This document shows, piece by piece, positions 32,341-41,251 of a stretch of DNA of 64,000 bases. Under the pieces are notes generated by a model that saw only the letters and a list, made by a program, of their open reading frames with translations, was not told the DNA's origin and ran no database searches. Position 1 is the stretch's first letter. Each line of letters starts with the position of its first letter. The DNA lies in contig JABCZL010000008.1 of assembly GCA_013289685.1 (NCBI GenBank), forward strand, positions 124,001 through 188,000. Direction: 5' to 3'. The stretch is from Acidobacteriota bacterium (GTDB lineage: Bacteria > Acidobacteriota > Terriglobia > Terriglobales > Acidobacteriaceae). A program made the translations under genes and the position numbers.

Positions 32341-34395
32341 TTACTGTGAGGCTTTTTCCTTAGGCCGCTCGTAGGCCTTCTGCAGATATTTCCGCGCCTC
32401 TTCGAGTGCTCCAAAAGTGTTGTCGTTGGTTTGCGTTGCCTGGCGGTACTGTCCCACAGCGCGTTCGCGCTGGCCCGTGATGTCGAAAATCTTGCCCAGT
32501 TGGATGTGGCTCCAGACTTCGGTCCAGCGCGGCTCGCCGTCCCCATCAATCGACGCCCGGTAGGCGTTGGCCGACGACTGATAATTCCTCTGGTAAAAGA
32601 AGACGTCGGCAATCCGGTAGTGAGCCAGCGAACTGTTCTTGTTGAGGTCGAGGGCCTTGTTAAACTCGGTCAGCGCCCCAGACAGATCCCCTTGTTGCTG
32701 CAGCGCCTGTCCCCGCAAGATGGAGGCGCGCAGCTTTATGTCGCTGGTATTGGTCAACACGTGGTGGTCGGGATCGATCGCGATGCGGCGCGGACGGCCG
32801 AAGGTCTCAATCGAAAACGGTGACGTCGTGCCCACCACTTCAACGCGCTTGTTTTCGGTCTTGCCGTCGGTATCGATGCGCAGGTCCACCGGCATGCGGA
32901 ACAGATCGAGATCCTGCGATATTTCGCCGGTAACACGGAATCCGGAAGCCTTCTCTTCCTTGGGCTGTTGGGCGCCGGCTCCGCCCAGACGGTAGGTGGT
33001 GTACTTCAATTTGAATTCCGGCGCGCCCGTGGAATCGAGCCACTGAGAGAAAAACCAGGTGAGCTGGTCGCCATAGTTTTTCTCGGCGATGGCTTTGAAG
33101 TCGTCCATGCTCGCCGCCTTCCCGGCGAACTCCCCGGCAAATTCGCGCATCGTCTTGTTGTATTTGTCTTCGCCCAGCACCCAGCGCAGCATGTGCAGGA
33201 TCATCGCCCCTTTGTCAGTGGCCAGCGATTGAAATTCCGTAGAGAAGATGTCGAGCTTGCTGGCGCTGGAGAGCGGAACCGTGTCATAGGCCAAGGCGCC
33301 GACCGACATATCCTTCACTGCTTCTTCCAGACCGGCGGCTCCGGCGGCATTCTCCACATACATGGCTTCCGAATAGCGGGAGAAGCCGTCGCTCAGCCAC
33401 CAGTCGTCCTTCGTCGCCGGACTCACCGAAACGCCCCACCACTGGTGCGCAATCGCATCCGCCAGCAGGCGGTAGTTGGTCTTCTCGGTGACAGAAGGCC
33501 CGGCCAGGCCCGCGATTTCCGGCGCCCACGCGTAAGGCAGCGTGTCGCCCGGCAGTTCCACGACGTTGAGTTTCTGCGAAGGCGGCAGGCCGTAGAGCGT
33601 GATGAAGAAGGTGAACTCCTGCACCGCCGTCGTGGTGTACGCCGAAGCCAGGCTCTGATGCGTAGGCTTGAAGAAGACGTGTAGGTCCATGCCGGCTTCG
33701 TCGCTCTTGTACTCCTGAAAAACTCCGGCGACGATCGTGCCAGGGAAGCTGGCCTTGCTCGAGACGAACTTGAAAGTCTTGGTCGGCAGCACGCTCGCGT
33801 TGGGCTTCTTCGAGGCCGGAGTGTCGACGACAGTAGATTGTCCGCTGCCGATCACGAACATGTGCGCCGGCACGGTCACGCTGATGGTCGAGGTGAAACG
33901 GTTCAGTCCAAATCCGCTGACCGGGAACCATCGTCCGGAGTAGAACAGGTAGCTGGTGTCATCGCCGATGTATGCCAGCTTCAGGCCGGGAACGGGGCTG
34001 TTGTCGGCGCTTTCCAGCACGCCTTCATATTCGAAGGTCAGGGTAGTCGAGGCGTCCTTGGACAGCCCTGCCGGCAGCGGAACCCGCACAGTGGAATCCT
34101 GGGTAACACGCTCGGCCGATAGCGGCTGATTCTTTTCGTCGAGAACCTTGGTGACACGCAGGTCGTTGTGCAGCTCAAAGACCGCGACACTCAGATCCTG
34201 CAGCGCGGTGAATTTTACCTTGGCGCGCGCCGTAATCTGGTGGAGATGCGGGCTGAGTTCAGCCTCGATCTGGTAGTCGTCCACCCGTAGGCGCGTTTTG
34301 TCGGCGGCCCGCGACGGAATCGCGAGTAGCACTACCAACGTCAGGGTCAGAGAACTGCTAAGGACGCTCAGAGCGCGCCGCGGGTGACTCAACAT
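32341..34395 (-). CDS. M1-peptidase-like protein lacking the metal site, with C-terminal TPRs
   Basis: 684 residues with a signal peptide (LTLVVLLAIPSRAA). The fold follows gluzincin M1 aminopeptidases: N-terminal beta domain, then a region aligning with the catalytic domain. But where M1 enzymes have AHEIAHQWFG this protein has ADAIAHQWWG, so the first zinc His is Asp and the catalytic Glu is Ala. Where they have WLNEGFA it has WLSDGFS, so the third zinc ligand Glu is Asp. It is probably not a peptidase. TPR-like repeats occupy about 570-680. A binding or scaffolding role at the envelope is an inference. Confidence 0.82.
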   Translation of the reverse strand: MLSHPRRALSVLSSSLTLTLVVLLAIPSRAADKTRLRVDDYQIEAELSPHLHQITARAKVKFTALQDLSVAVFELHNDLRVTKVLDEKNQPLSAERVTQDSTVRVPLPAGLSKDASTTLTFEYEGVLESADNSPVPGLKLAYIGDDTSYLFYSGRWFPVSGFGLNRFTSTISVTVPAHMFVIGSGQSTVVDTPASKKPNASVLPTKTFKFVSSKASFPGTIVAGVFQEYKSDEAGMDLHVFFKPTHQSLASAYTTTAVQEFTFFITLYGLPPSQKLNVVELPGDTLPYAWAPEIAGLAGPSVTEKTNYRLLADAIAHQWWGVSVSPATKDDWWLSDGFSRYSEAMYVENAAGAAGLEEAVKDMSVGALAYDTVPLSSASKLDIFSTEFQSLATDKGAMILHMLRWVLGEDKYNKTMREFAGEFAGKAASMDDFKAIAEKNYGDQLTWFFSQWLDSTGAPEFKLKYTTYRLGGAGAQQPKEEKASGFRVTGEISQDLDLFRMPVDLRIDTDGKTENKRVEVVGTTSPFSIETFGRPRRIAIDPDHHVLTNTSDIKLRASILRGQALQQQGDLSGALTEFNKALDLNKNSSLAHYRIADVFFYQRNYQSSANAYRASIDGDGEPRWTEVWSHIQLGKIFDITGQRERAVGQYRQATQTNDNTFGALEEARKYLQKAYERPKEKASQ

Positions 34396-34496
34396 TCAGG
34401 AGATTCTCCAGGAAATGATAACCCATTTCCTATGATGAAGATTCTCACGCAAAAGATGCTGGGAGCACAAGGTTTAGCTTGCCGTATGTCAGGATT

Positions 34497-34676
34497 TTGT
34501 CATTTCCAGCTTTTGTGATTATTCCGAGCGCAACGAGGAGCGTCAGCTCCATTGGCATCCCCACAAGCTTGTCGTTCTGAGCGAAGCCATCCCAAAAGGG
34601 TTGTCATTCCAAGCGCTAGCTCATTGGCATCCCACAAGGTTGTCATTCCGAGGAGCGACAGCGACGAGGAACCTGC
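34497..34676. repeat. Cluster of degenerate GTCATTCC-type repeats
   Basis: Four or five related starts occur in 180 bp: TTGTCATTTCC, ATTATTCCGAGCG, TTGTCGTTCTGAGCG, TTGTCATTCCAAGCG and TTGTCATTCCGAGGAGCG. Between them CATTGGCATCCC-CACAAG is repeated twice. The last unit matches the element at 5809. It fills the 303-bp gap between the divergently read ends of lpxB and the M1-like gene; no gene is seen. Confidence 0.7.
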
Positions 34677-34698
34677 TTCCCGCCTGCGTCCTACGAGC

Positions 34699-35898
34699 CT
34701 AGAGCTTAGGCACCAGCGCCAGGATGATGTCCGCCGCCCGGTCGGCCGGGTGCTGTACAGCCCCGGAACCAGCCTGTGGGGCGCGAAGGCGCGCCTTTAC
34801 GCGGGCCAGGCCCTCCAGCATACGGTCGCGCGCGGGGCCGTCGGGCAGGATCTCCTTCACCACGGCCACCACCTTTTCCGCGGTGAAATCCTGTTGCACC
34901 AGCTCCGGCACAACCTCCTCCCCGGCGATCAGATTGACCATCGCGAATCTTGGAACCTTCACCCGGGGCTTGCCCAGCAGATAAGTCAGCGGCGAGACGC
35001 GGTAGACCATCACGAACGGCGTGTTCATCATCGCCGCCTCGACTGTTGCCGTGCCACTGGCTACGATGCCGGCGCGCGAGTGCCAGAGCGCTGGCAGGGC
35101 ATCCGGCACGAGAGTGATTTTCCCCTGGCCCATGAGGCTCGGCAGAAAGCTAGGGTCGAGCGTGGGTGCCACCGGAAGCAGAAATTCATACGCCGAACCA
35201 AGCTGACCTGCCGCCTCTAGAATCGTCGGCAGGTTCATGCGAACTTCTTTCACGCGGCTGCCCGGCATGAGCGCGATCCACGGCTTGGTGTGGTCGAGAT
35301 GAAATTGCGCTGCATAGTCGCCCCGCTCGACTGTCGGGTGCGGCAACTCCGCCAGGGGATGACCGACGAACATAGCGTCCACGCCGCGCTCACGGTAAAA
35401 CTGTTCTTCGAAGGGAAAGATCACCAACGCCTTGTCGATATAGTCGCGGATCAGGCGCACGCGTCCCTGCCGCCACGCCCAGAATTGCGGCGCCACGTAA
35501 TACACCGTAGGAATGCCGCGTCTCTTCATCTGCCGCGCAACCCTCCAGTTGAACGCCGGAGAGTCGATGACGATGGCCAGATCAGGCCTGCGCCGGTCAG
35601 CCTCGGCGATCAGGTGCCGGTAGAGTCGCAGGATCTTCGGCAGATGGCTGACAATCTCCGTGATGCCCACGACCGCGAGGTCCTTCGAGTCAACCACGGT
35701 GTCGCACCCCGCAGCCCGCATGCGCTCCCCGCCCACGCCAAAAAACTCGAGAGTGGCTTGTTTAGGGACAGCCGCCCTCGGCTGTCCAGCGGAGGGCAGC
35801 TCTGCAGGCCTTCGCTCGGCGGCCCGCCGCAGAGCCCCAATAAGCTCCGCCCCATACATTTCCCCCGAAGCCTCGCCGGCTGAGATCAGGATTCGCAA
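34699..35898 (-). CDS. lpxB: Lipid-A-disaccharide synthase
   Basis: 399 residues. Joins UDP-2,3-diacylglucosamine and lipid X to make the lipid A disaccharide, at the inner membrane. Motifs: ISAGEASGEMYGAELIGAL at the N-terminus, VIDSPAFNWRVAR, YYVAPQFWAWRQGR, FEEQFYRERGV, VGHPLAE and ALMPGSRVKEV. Compared with ordinary LpxB there are about 22 extra residues after ALRR (residues about 28-50), rich in Pro, Ala and Arg, written by a palindromic repeat that is also found between genes. The msbA-type gene lies upstream on the same strand, 89 bases away. Confidence 0.93.
   Translation of the reverse strand: MRILISAGEASGEMYGAELIGALRRAAERRPAELPSAGQPRAAVPKQATLEFFGVGGERMRAAGCDTVVDSKDLAVVGITEIVSHLPKILRLYRHLIAEADRRRPDLAIVIDSPAFNWRVARQMKRRGIPTVYYVAPQFWAWRQGRVRLIRDYIDKALVIFPFEEQFYRERGVDAMFVGHPLAELPHPTVERGDYAAQFHLDHTKPWIALMPGSRVKEVRMNLPTILEAAGQLGSAYEFLLPVAPTLDPSFLPSLMGQGKITLVPDALPALWHSRAGIVASGTATVEAAMMNTPFVMVYRVSPLTYLLGKPRVKVPRFAMVNLIAGEEVVPELVQQDFTAEKVVAVVKEILPDGPARDRMLEGLARVKARLRAPQAGSGAVQHPADRAADIILALVPKL
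35766..35787. repeat. GGACAGCCG palindrome inside lpxB
   Basis: GGACAGCCG, CCCT, CGGCTGTCC: perfect 9-bp arms. A close relative (GGACAGC, TCTCG, GCTGTCC) lies between genes at 42736-42754. Inside lpxB it is translated in frame as part of the extra N-terminal loop. Confidence 0.75.
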
Positions 35899-35987
35899 GA
35901 CAGCATTGTAAGGGAGCGATGCGTATGTGGCGCGGGCGCCCCGCCCGCGACTGCGCTACCCAAACACCTCGCAGCCGCGCGACGAAC

Positions 35988-38042
35988 TCAGTCGTCCGCG
36001 CTGGCGGTGACCTCGGGCTGCCGTAATTCCCCCGACCCGTTAGTGGGCGAGGGTCCCCGCGCTACATTCAACTCCTGATCTTTATACTGCAGCTGATACA
36101 GCTTGAAGTAAATGCCGCGGTTCGCCAGCAATTCCTGGTGCGTCCCCATCTCGCGGACCTGACCCTTATGCATGACGATGATCTTGTCGGCGCGCTGCAC
36201 CGTCGACAGCCGGTGCGCAATGATCAGCGACGTCCGTCCTTCCACCATGCGTCCCAGCGCGTCGCGCACTTTGAACTCGGTTTCCGTATCGACACTCGAG
36301 GTAGCTTCGTCGAGAATCAGAATCTTCGGCTCATGCGCCAGGGCGCGGGCGAAAGATATGAGCTGCTTCTGGCCCGTCGAAAGCGTTGATCCCCGCTCGC
36401 GGACTTCTTCGTTGAACCCGTTGGGCAGCGCGCGCACGAAATCGCCGAGATTCACGTCCTCCGCAGCCTTCGCGACGTGAGCGTCCAGAATGCGCTCCGT
36501 GCCCAGCCGAATATTGCCGCCGATTGTGCCGGTAAACAGGAACGGGTCCTGCAGCACGACGCCAAACCGGCCGCGCAGGTCGTTGAGATCCATTTCTTTG
36601 ACGTCGACCCCATCGATGCGGACCGCGCCTTTCTGCACATCGTAGAAGCGCAGCAGCAGGGAAATAAGAGTCGTCTTGCCGGCTCCGGTGTGGCCGACGA
36701 CCGCGACGGTTTCTCCCGGCTCGATCGCGAAGGTCACATCACGCAGAACCCAGTCGGGCTGAGATGGCAAGTCCGAGATTGTGGAGCCCCGGACGCCCTC
36801 GTCCGCGGTTGCGCCGGCGCTCCCGGACGAAGGCGTCCGGGGCTCCATGTCTTTATTTTCCCGGTATGCGAACCACACATGGTCGAACTCAATGCGTCCC
36901 GGGCCTTCGGGCCTCTTCGTCACGGCTGGCGAAACGACGTCGACCGGCGTATCCACCAGCTTAAAAATGCGTTCGCTGGCCGCCATCGCGGACTGCAGAA
37001 TGTTGTACTTCTCGCTGAAGTCCATGATGGGGCGGAAGAAACGCTGCGCGTACGCCGTGAAGGCGATCACCACGCCGAGCGAGGCTGCGGTCGCAACCAC
37101 GTGAAACGACACCAGCGTCTGGCGGCTGAACTCAATGGAAACGCTGTTGGCAACAACGCCGCGTAGCACATCCTGCCCGCCAAACCAGATCACGCAAGCA
37201 ATCGCGATCGCTGAAAAGAAATCAACCACCGGGTAGTAAACCGAGTAAGCCATGATCGCGTCTTTGAACGCGTCCATGTGGCTGCGGTTGATGTCGGAGA
37301 AGCGGTCGTAGGCCTTGCGCTCGCGGTTGAAAAGCTGCAGCACGACCATGCCGCTGACGTGTTCCTGCAAGTATGCGTTGATCCGGGCGATGGCAGTGCG
37401 AATACGCCGGTAAGAATCGCGCACCTTGTCGCGAAAGACCTTGGTCGCCACCACAATGAACGGCAGCACCGCAAACGTAATCAGCGCCAGCTTCCAGTTC
37501 ATGCACAGCATCACGCCCAGAATCCCCAACAGCACGAACAGATCTTCAAAGATCGAGACAACGCCGGAGGTGAACATTTCGTTCAGCGCGTCCACGTCGG
37601 TAGTGACGCGCGTGACCAGCCGTCCGACCGGATTCTTGTCATAAAAAGCCACATGCATGCGCTGCAGGTGCCGGAATATCTGGCTGCGCAGGTCGAACAT
37701 CACTTTCTGTCCAGTCCATTGCATGAAATATGTTTGCAGGAACTCCAACACGAAGGTAAGCAACAGCAGGCCGAAGTAAATGGAGGAAATTTGCGCGATC
37801 CCGTGCAGCGGCCGCGGGCTCAGCCAGCTCCACAAGCCCAGAGTCGCGCCCTTCACCGGTGCAAGGTAGCGGTCCACGGCGACTTTTACCAGGTAAGGCC
37901 CCAGCACGTCGCAGAACGATTTGAGGACGATCGAGACAATGGCAATCGTCACCTGCCAGCGATAAGGACGCAGGTAAGTGAGCAGCCGCCGCATCAGGCG
38001 GCTGTCATATGCTTTGCCTAGTACTTCCTCTTCCTGGGCCAT
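35988..38042 (-). CDS. MsbA-like ABC exporter (ATPase fused to membrane domain)
   Basis: 684 residues: six transmembrane helices (about 25-330), then an ATPase domain with Walker A VGHTGAGKTTL, signature LSTGQKQLISFARAL and Walker B ILILDEATSSVD. Such half-transporters dimerise; next to lpxB, flipping of lipid A/LPS core across the inner membrane is the likely job, though multidrug export remains possible. A stretch of about 25 residues (PRTPSSGSAGATADEGVRGS, minus strand) between FAYRENKDM and the DWVLRDVTF strand is a translated palindrome, so the ATPase carries a repeat-made loop. Confidence 0.9.
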   Translation of the reverse strand: MAQEEEVLGKAYDSRLMRRLLTYLRPYRWQVTIAIVSIVLKSFCDVLGPYLVKVAVDRYLAPVKGATLGLWSWLSPRPLHGIAQISSIYFGLLLLTFVLEFLQTYFMQWTGQKVMFDLRSQIFRHLQRMHVAFYDKNPVGRLVTRVTTDVDALNEMFTSGVVSIFEDLFVLLGILGVMLCMNWKLALITFAVLPFIVVATKVFRDKVRDSYRRIRTAIARINAYLQEHVSGMVVLQLFNRERKAYDRFSDINRSHMDAFKDAIMAYSVYYPVVDFFSAIAIACVIWFGGQDVLRGVVANSVSIEFSRQTLVSFHVVATAASLGVVIAFTAYAQRFFRPIMDFSEKYNILQSAMAASERIFKLVDTPVDVVSPAVTKRPEGPGRIEFDHVWFAYRENKDMEPRTPSSGSAGATADEGVRGSTISDLPSQPDWVLRDVTFAIEPGETVAVVGHTGAGKTTLISLLLRFYDVQKGAVRIDGVDVKEMDLNDLRGRFGVVLQDPFLFTGTIGGNIRLGTERILDAHVAKAAEDVNLGDFVRALPNGFNEEVRERGSTLSTGQKQLISFARALAHEPKILILDEATSSVDTETEFKVRDALGRMVEGRTSLIIAHRLSTVQRADKIIVMHKGQVREMGTHQELLANRGIYFKLYQLQYKDQELNVARGPSPTNGSGELRQPEVTASADD
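36783..36846. repeat. Palindromic repeat inserted in frame in the msbA-like gene
   Basis: Perfect 15-bp arms GGAGCCCCGGACGCC and GGCGTCCGGGGCTCC enclose two smaller hairpins (CGGACG/CGTCCG type). A short relative, AGCCCCGGACG, CATT, CGTCCGGGG, lies directly after meaB at 43852-43875. Confidence 0.8.
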
Positions 38043-38221
38043 TGTTTGCCGGTCAAACTTCGCAAAGAAGCGGGTGAGCGGCGTTGAACACGCCTCTCCA
38101 CAGGGTACCTCAAATAGATGGTCGACACAGCCGCCGGGATGGAAAACGTTTCTATGTCGCGCGGACCTGCCCTGAGCGAACGCCGAACGGCCCCACGCCC
38201 GCGGGTGGGATAATCAGAACA

Positions 38222-39400
38222 GTGCCTTTGGGAATCTACATCTCCGTTCCGTTCTGCCGGACGAAGTGCAGCTATTGCAACTTCGCGTCCGACGTGTTTT
38301 CACGGGCCGTCTTTGACCGCTATGTGGATCGCGTGTGCGCCGACGTCGCCGATGCTCACAAGGTTGCAAAAGAGATCGGCGGGCAATTCGAGCACGAAGT
38401 GGACTCGATCTACCTCGGCGGTGGAACGCCCACGGTGCTAGAGGCCGGACAACTTCAACGGATGTTTGACGCGGTCCGCGCGCAGTTCTCTGTGCGGCCC
38501 GATGCCGAAGTGACGGTCGAGTGCGCGCCAGGCACGCTCTCACCCGAGGTGCTGCAAGCGTTGCTGCGCTGCGGCGTGAATCGCGTCAGCCTGGGAGTGC
38601 AGTCCCTCGTCGATGCCGAGGCAGCGGCGGTTGGACGGTTACACAAGCGCGCAACCGTCCTGGAAGACATTGCCCGTCTGCGCGCCGCAGGCATCACGAA
38701 CATCAATGTCGATCTGATCGCGGGCCTTCCCCATCAGACCGCCGAATCCTGGCAGCAGTCGCTCGATGAGACCCTCGCCACCGGCGCTGCCCACATTAGC
38801 GTCTACATGCTCGAAGTGGACGAGGACTCGCGACTGGGCCGCGAGGTGATCGCCGGCGGAACCCGCTATCACGCTCATTTCGTCCCCGACGAAGAGGCCA
38901 CCGCGGATTTCTATCTCGCCGCGTGCGATCTCCTGGAGGCCAGCGGCATCGCCCAGTATGAAATTTCCAATTTCGCGCGTCCCGGATCCGAATCGCGCCA
39001 CAATCTCAAGTACTGGACGCGGCAGCCCTATCTGGGCTTCGGCGTCGACGCTCACTCGATGCTGAGGTCGGCGACGCCCGAAGCCGACGCGATGCGCTTC
39101 GCAGCCGCCGACATCCTGGAAAAATATGTTGCCGGATCGCCCTTGCAGAGCGCCGTGATCTCGCACGCATCCGCATTGGAAGAAAGCTTTTTTCTTGGCT
39201 TGCGCCTGAATCGCGGCGTGAACCTGCGAGACGTCACCGCGACGTTCGGTCAGCAGGCCGCCGATACCGTGTCGCCCGCAATCGCAGAGTTAATCAACGA
39301 CGACCTGCTGCACCGAGACGGTGATCGCATTCGCCTCACCCCGCGCGGGAGACTGCTCTCGAACGAGGTCTTTCAGCGATTTCTGGCTCCCGTTCCCTAG
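38222..39400 (+). CDS. hemW: HemW-family radical SAM protein (oxygen-independent coproporphyrinogen oxidase-like)
   Basis: 392 residues from GTG 38222, giving the usual family start PLGIYISVPFCRTKCSYCNF with the CxxxCxxC iron-sulfur motif. Also YLGGGTPT, ECAPGTLSPE, NRVSLGVQSL, NINVDLIAGLPHQT and the C-terminal HemN-type domain. HemW family members have been reported as heme chaperones rather than true oxidases; both annotations exist. The longer frame to 38084 encodes only an unconserved tail and is not used. Confidence 0.9.
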   Translation: MPLGIYISVPFCRTKCSYCNFASDVFSRAVFDRYVDRVCADVADAHKVAKEIGGQFEHEVDSIYLGGGTPTVLEAGQLQRMFDAVRAQFSVRPDAEVTVECAPGTLSPEVLQALLRCGVNRVSLGVQSLVDAEAAAVGRLHKRATVLEDIARLRAAGITNINVDLIAGLPHQTAESWQQSLDETLATGAAHISVYMLEVDEDSRLGREVIAGGTRYHAHFVPDEEATADFYLAACDLLEASGIAQYEISNFARPGSESRHNLKYWTRQPYLGFGVDAHSMLRSATPEADAMRFAAADILEKYVAGSPLQSAVISHASALEESFFLGLRLNRGVNLRDVTATFGQQAADTVSPAIAELINDDLLHRDGDRIRLTPRGRLLSNEVFQRFLAPVP

Positions 39401-39463
39401 TCAGAAGCGAGCGTCCTCCGGACGAACGTCCCGCACTACGCGGATAGTATTCCGTAAAAGTTC

Positions 39464-39535
39464 GGCCAACCATCCGGTCGGTTGGCCAGAATGCGGGATC
39501 CCGCATTTCCCCCAGTGTTCATGCTGGGTTCCGCA
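39464..39535. repeat. Three adjacent palindromes before the acyl-CoA dehydrogenase
   Basis: GGCCAACC, 8 nt, GGTTGGCC (39464-39487); AATGCGGGATCCCGCATT, a perfect 18-bp palindrome (39490-39507); then CCCAGTGTTCATGCTGGG. No gene lies in this 247-bp gap. They may be terminators for hemW or further small repeats. Confidence 0.65.
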
Positions 39536-39647
39536 TGCTCAGGATTGACTTCCCGGGGTAACTTTATCGCACTCCAACGCTGTGTTCTAATCGGAATCAG
39601 ATTGTCCAGCCGATGACGATATTGCGCCGCATCGGGCCGGAGGAACC

Positions 39648-40790
39648 TTGGATTTCCAACTGAACGAAGAGCAGTTGCAACTAAAAAAAACCGTTCGCGA
39701 GTTTGCCGAGCGTGAGATCAAGCCCCACGTCATGAAGTGGGACGAGGCCGGCGAGTTTCCGCTCGCCACCATCAAAGAACTGGGCAAGCTCGGAATGCTG
39801 GGGATGGTTTTTCCTCCTGAGTACGGCGGAGCGGGCATGGGTTACGTCGAGTACGTGACCGCGATTGAGGAACTCTCTCGCGTCGACGGGTCGGTCGGAA
39901 TCATCGTGGCGGCGCACACCTCGCTGTGTTCGAACCATATTTTTCTGGCCGGCAATGAGGCGCAGAAAAAGAAGTACGTCAGCAAGCTGGCGACCGGCGA
40001 ATTCATCGGCGCATGGGGACTCACCGAGCCGTCGTCCGGATCGGACGCGGGCAGCGCGCGCATGACGGCCGTGCGCCGCGGAAATAGCTGGGTTTTGAAC
40101 GGCACCAAGACTTTCTGCACCAACGGCCACTATGCCGACGTGATCGTCGTGCTCGCCGTGACAGATCGCGCGGCGCACACTCACGGCATTTCCGCATTTG
40201 TCGTCGAGAAAGACACCAAGGGATTCCGTCCCGGCAAGAAAGAAAACAAGCTGGGACTGCGGGCCAGCGATACCGCCGAGTTGACCTTCGAAGACTGCAT
40301 GATTCCGGCGGAGAATCTGCTGGGCGGCGAGGGCCAGGGATTCCCCGATGCCATGCGCGTGCTAGACGGCGGCCGAATCTCCATCGCTGCTTTATCGCTG
40401 GGCATGGCCGAGGGGGCGTACGAGGCGGCCCTGAAATATTCCAAGCAGCGCAAACAGTTCGGCAAGGCGATCAGCGATTTCCAGGCGATCCAGTGGAAAC
40501 TGGCCGACATGGCCACCGAGATCGATGCGGCCATGCTGCTCACCATGCGCGCCGCGTCGATGAAAGACGCCGGCATGAAGACCACGCAGGAATCGTCCAT
40601 GGCGAAACTCTACGCCAGCGAAGTGGCCGTGCGGTGTGCCAACGAAGGCGTGCAGATTCACGGCGGCTACGGCTTCATCAAAGACTATCCAGCCGAAAAG
40701 TTTTACCGCGACGTAAAACTCTGCACCATCGGCGAAGGCACCAGCGAGATTCAGCGCTTAGTGATCGCCCGGCAGCTGCTGAAGGACTAG
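39648..40790 (+). CDS. Acyl-CoA dehydrogenase
   Basis: 380 residues from TTG 39648, supported by GGAGG seven bases upstream. FAD enzyme that introduces the alpha-beta double bond in acyl-CoA. Motifs: [33 protein letters not shown], the [15 protein letters not shown] strand, [16 protein letters not shown] and [18 protein letters not shown], with the probable catalytic Glu in GEGTSE. Chain length cannot be set; short-chain/butyryl-type enzymes look like this. Confidence 0.93.
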   Translation: MDFQLNEEQLQLKKTVREFAEREIKPHVMKWDEAGEFPLATIKELGKLGMLGMVFPPEYGGAGMGYVEYVTAIEELSRVDGSVGIIVAAHTSLCSNHIFLAGNEAQKKKYVSKLATGEFIGAWGLTEPSSGSDAGSARMTAVRRGNSWVLNGTKTFCTNGHYADVIVVLAVTDRAAHTHGISAFVVEKDTKGFRPGKKENKLGLRASDTAELTFEDCMIPAENLLGGEGQGFPDAMRVLDGGRISIAALSLGMAEGAYEAALKYSKQRKQFGKAISDFQAIQWKLADMATEIDAAMLLTMRAASMKDAGMKTTQESSMAKLYASEVAVRCANEGVQIHGGYGFIKDYPAEKFYRDVKLCTIGEGTSEIQRLVIARQLLKD

Positions 40791-40793
40791 CGG

Positions 40794-40821
40794 CTTGGCT
40801 CTTAGCTTTTGGCTCTTAGCC
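40794..40821. repeat. Period-7 tandem repeat, four units
   Basis: CTTGGCT, CTTAGCT, TTTGGCT, CTTAGCC. The last units encode the C-terminus and stop codon (LRAKS-stop) of the membrane protein gene on the minus strand. Confidence 0.65.
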
Positions 40822-41251
40822 ACACCTGCCACACAAACAGTCCCCAGTAACTGCTGGCGAGCGCCACGAACAGAGCGGTCAGCAGAATGTGGCCGATCAC
40901 GAACTCTCGTCCCTGAGGCCAGTCTTCGTGGGAAAAATAAAACGCGTCGACCAGAATCCGCGCCGTCCAGTAGCTTCCAACAAAACACGCCAATCCCAAC
41001 GCCGCCCGGTCGCCGCGGAGCATTTCCGTGTGCAGCACGAGCGTGAGCGTGCCGAACGCAATGATGGTCAGCACTGTGAATCCGCCCTGCACCCAGAGCA
41101 ATTTCCGGTTGAACGGCATGAGCTGCGCCAGATCCCGTTTCCAGTGCAAGCGCGACGGCACCTGAGCGCTGGCAAACAGAATGACGAAATGTCCGGCGCC
41201 CGCCAGCCACAAAATGAGATCAAAGCATCGCTCCGCGAGAGTCTGTGTCAT
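40802..41251 (-). CDS. Four-helix membrane protein of unknown function
   Basis: About 149 residues from ATG 41251, which overlaps the upstream stop as ATGA; a longer frame exists but lacks support. Hydrophobic segments around LILWLAGAGHFVILFASAQ, VQGGFTVLTIIAFGTLTLVL, ALGLACFVGSYW and GHILLTALFVALASSYWGLFV. Coupled to the MBOAT gene, so it may be its partner. The C-terminal residues are made by a heptamer repeat. Confidence 0.7.
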   Translation of the reverse strand: MTQTLAERCFDLILWLAGAGHFVILFASAQVPSRLHWKRDLAQLMPFNRKLLWVQGGFTVLTIIAFGTLTLVLHTEMLRGDRAALGLACFVGSYWTARILVDAFYFSHEDWPQGREFVIGHILLTALFVALASSYWGLFVWQVWLRAKS

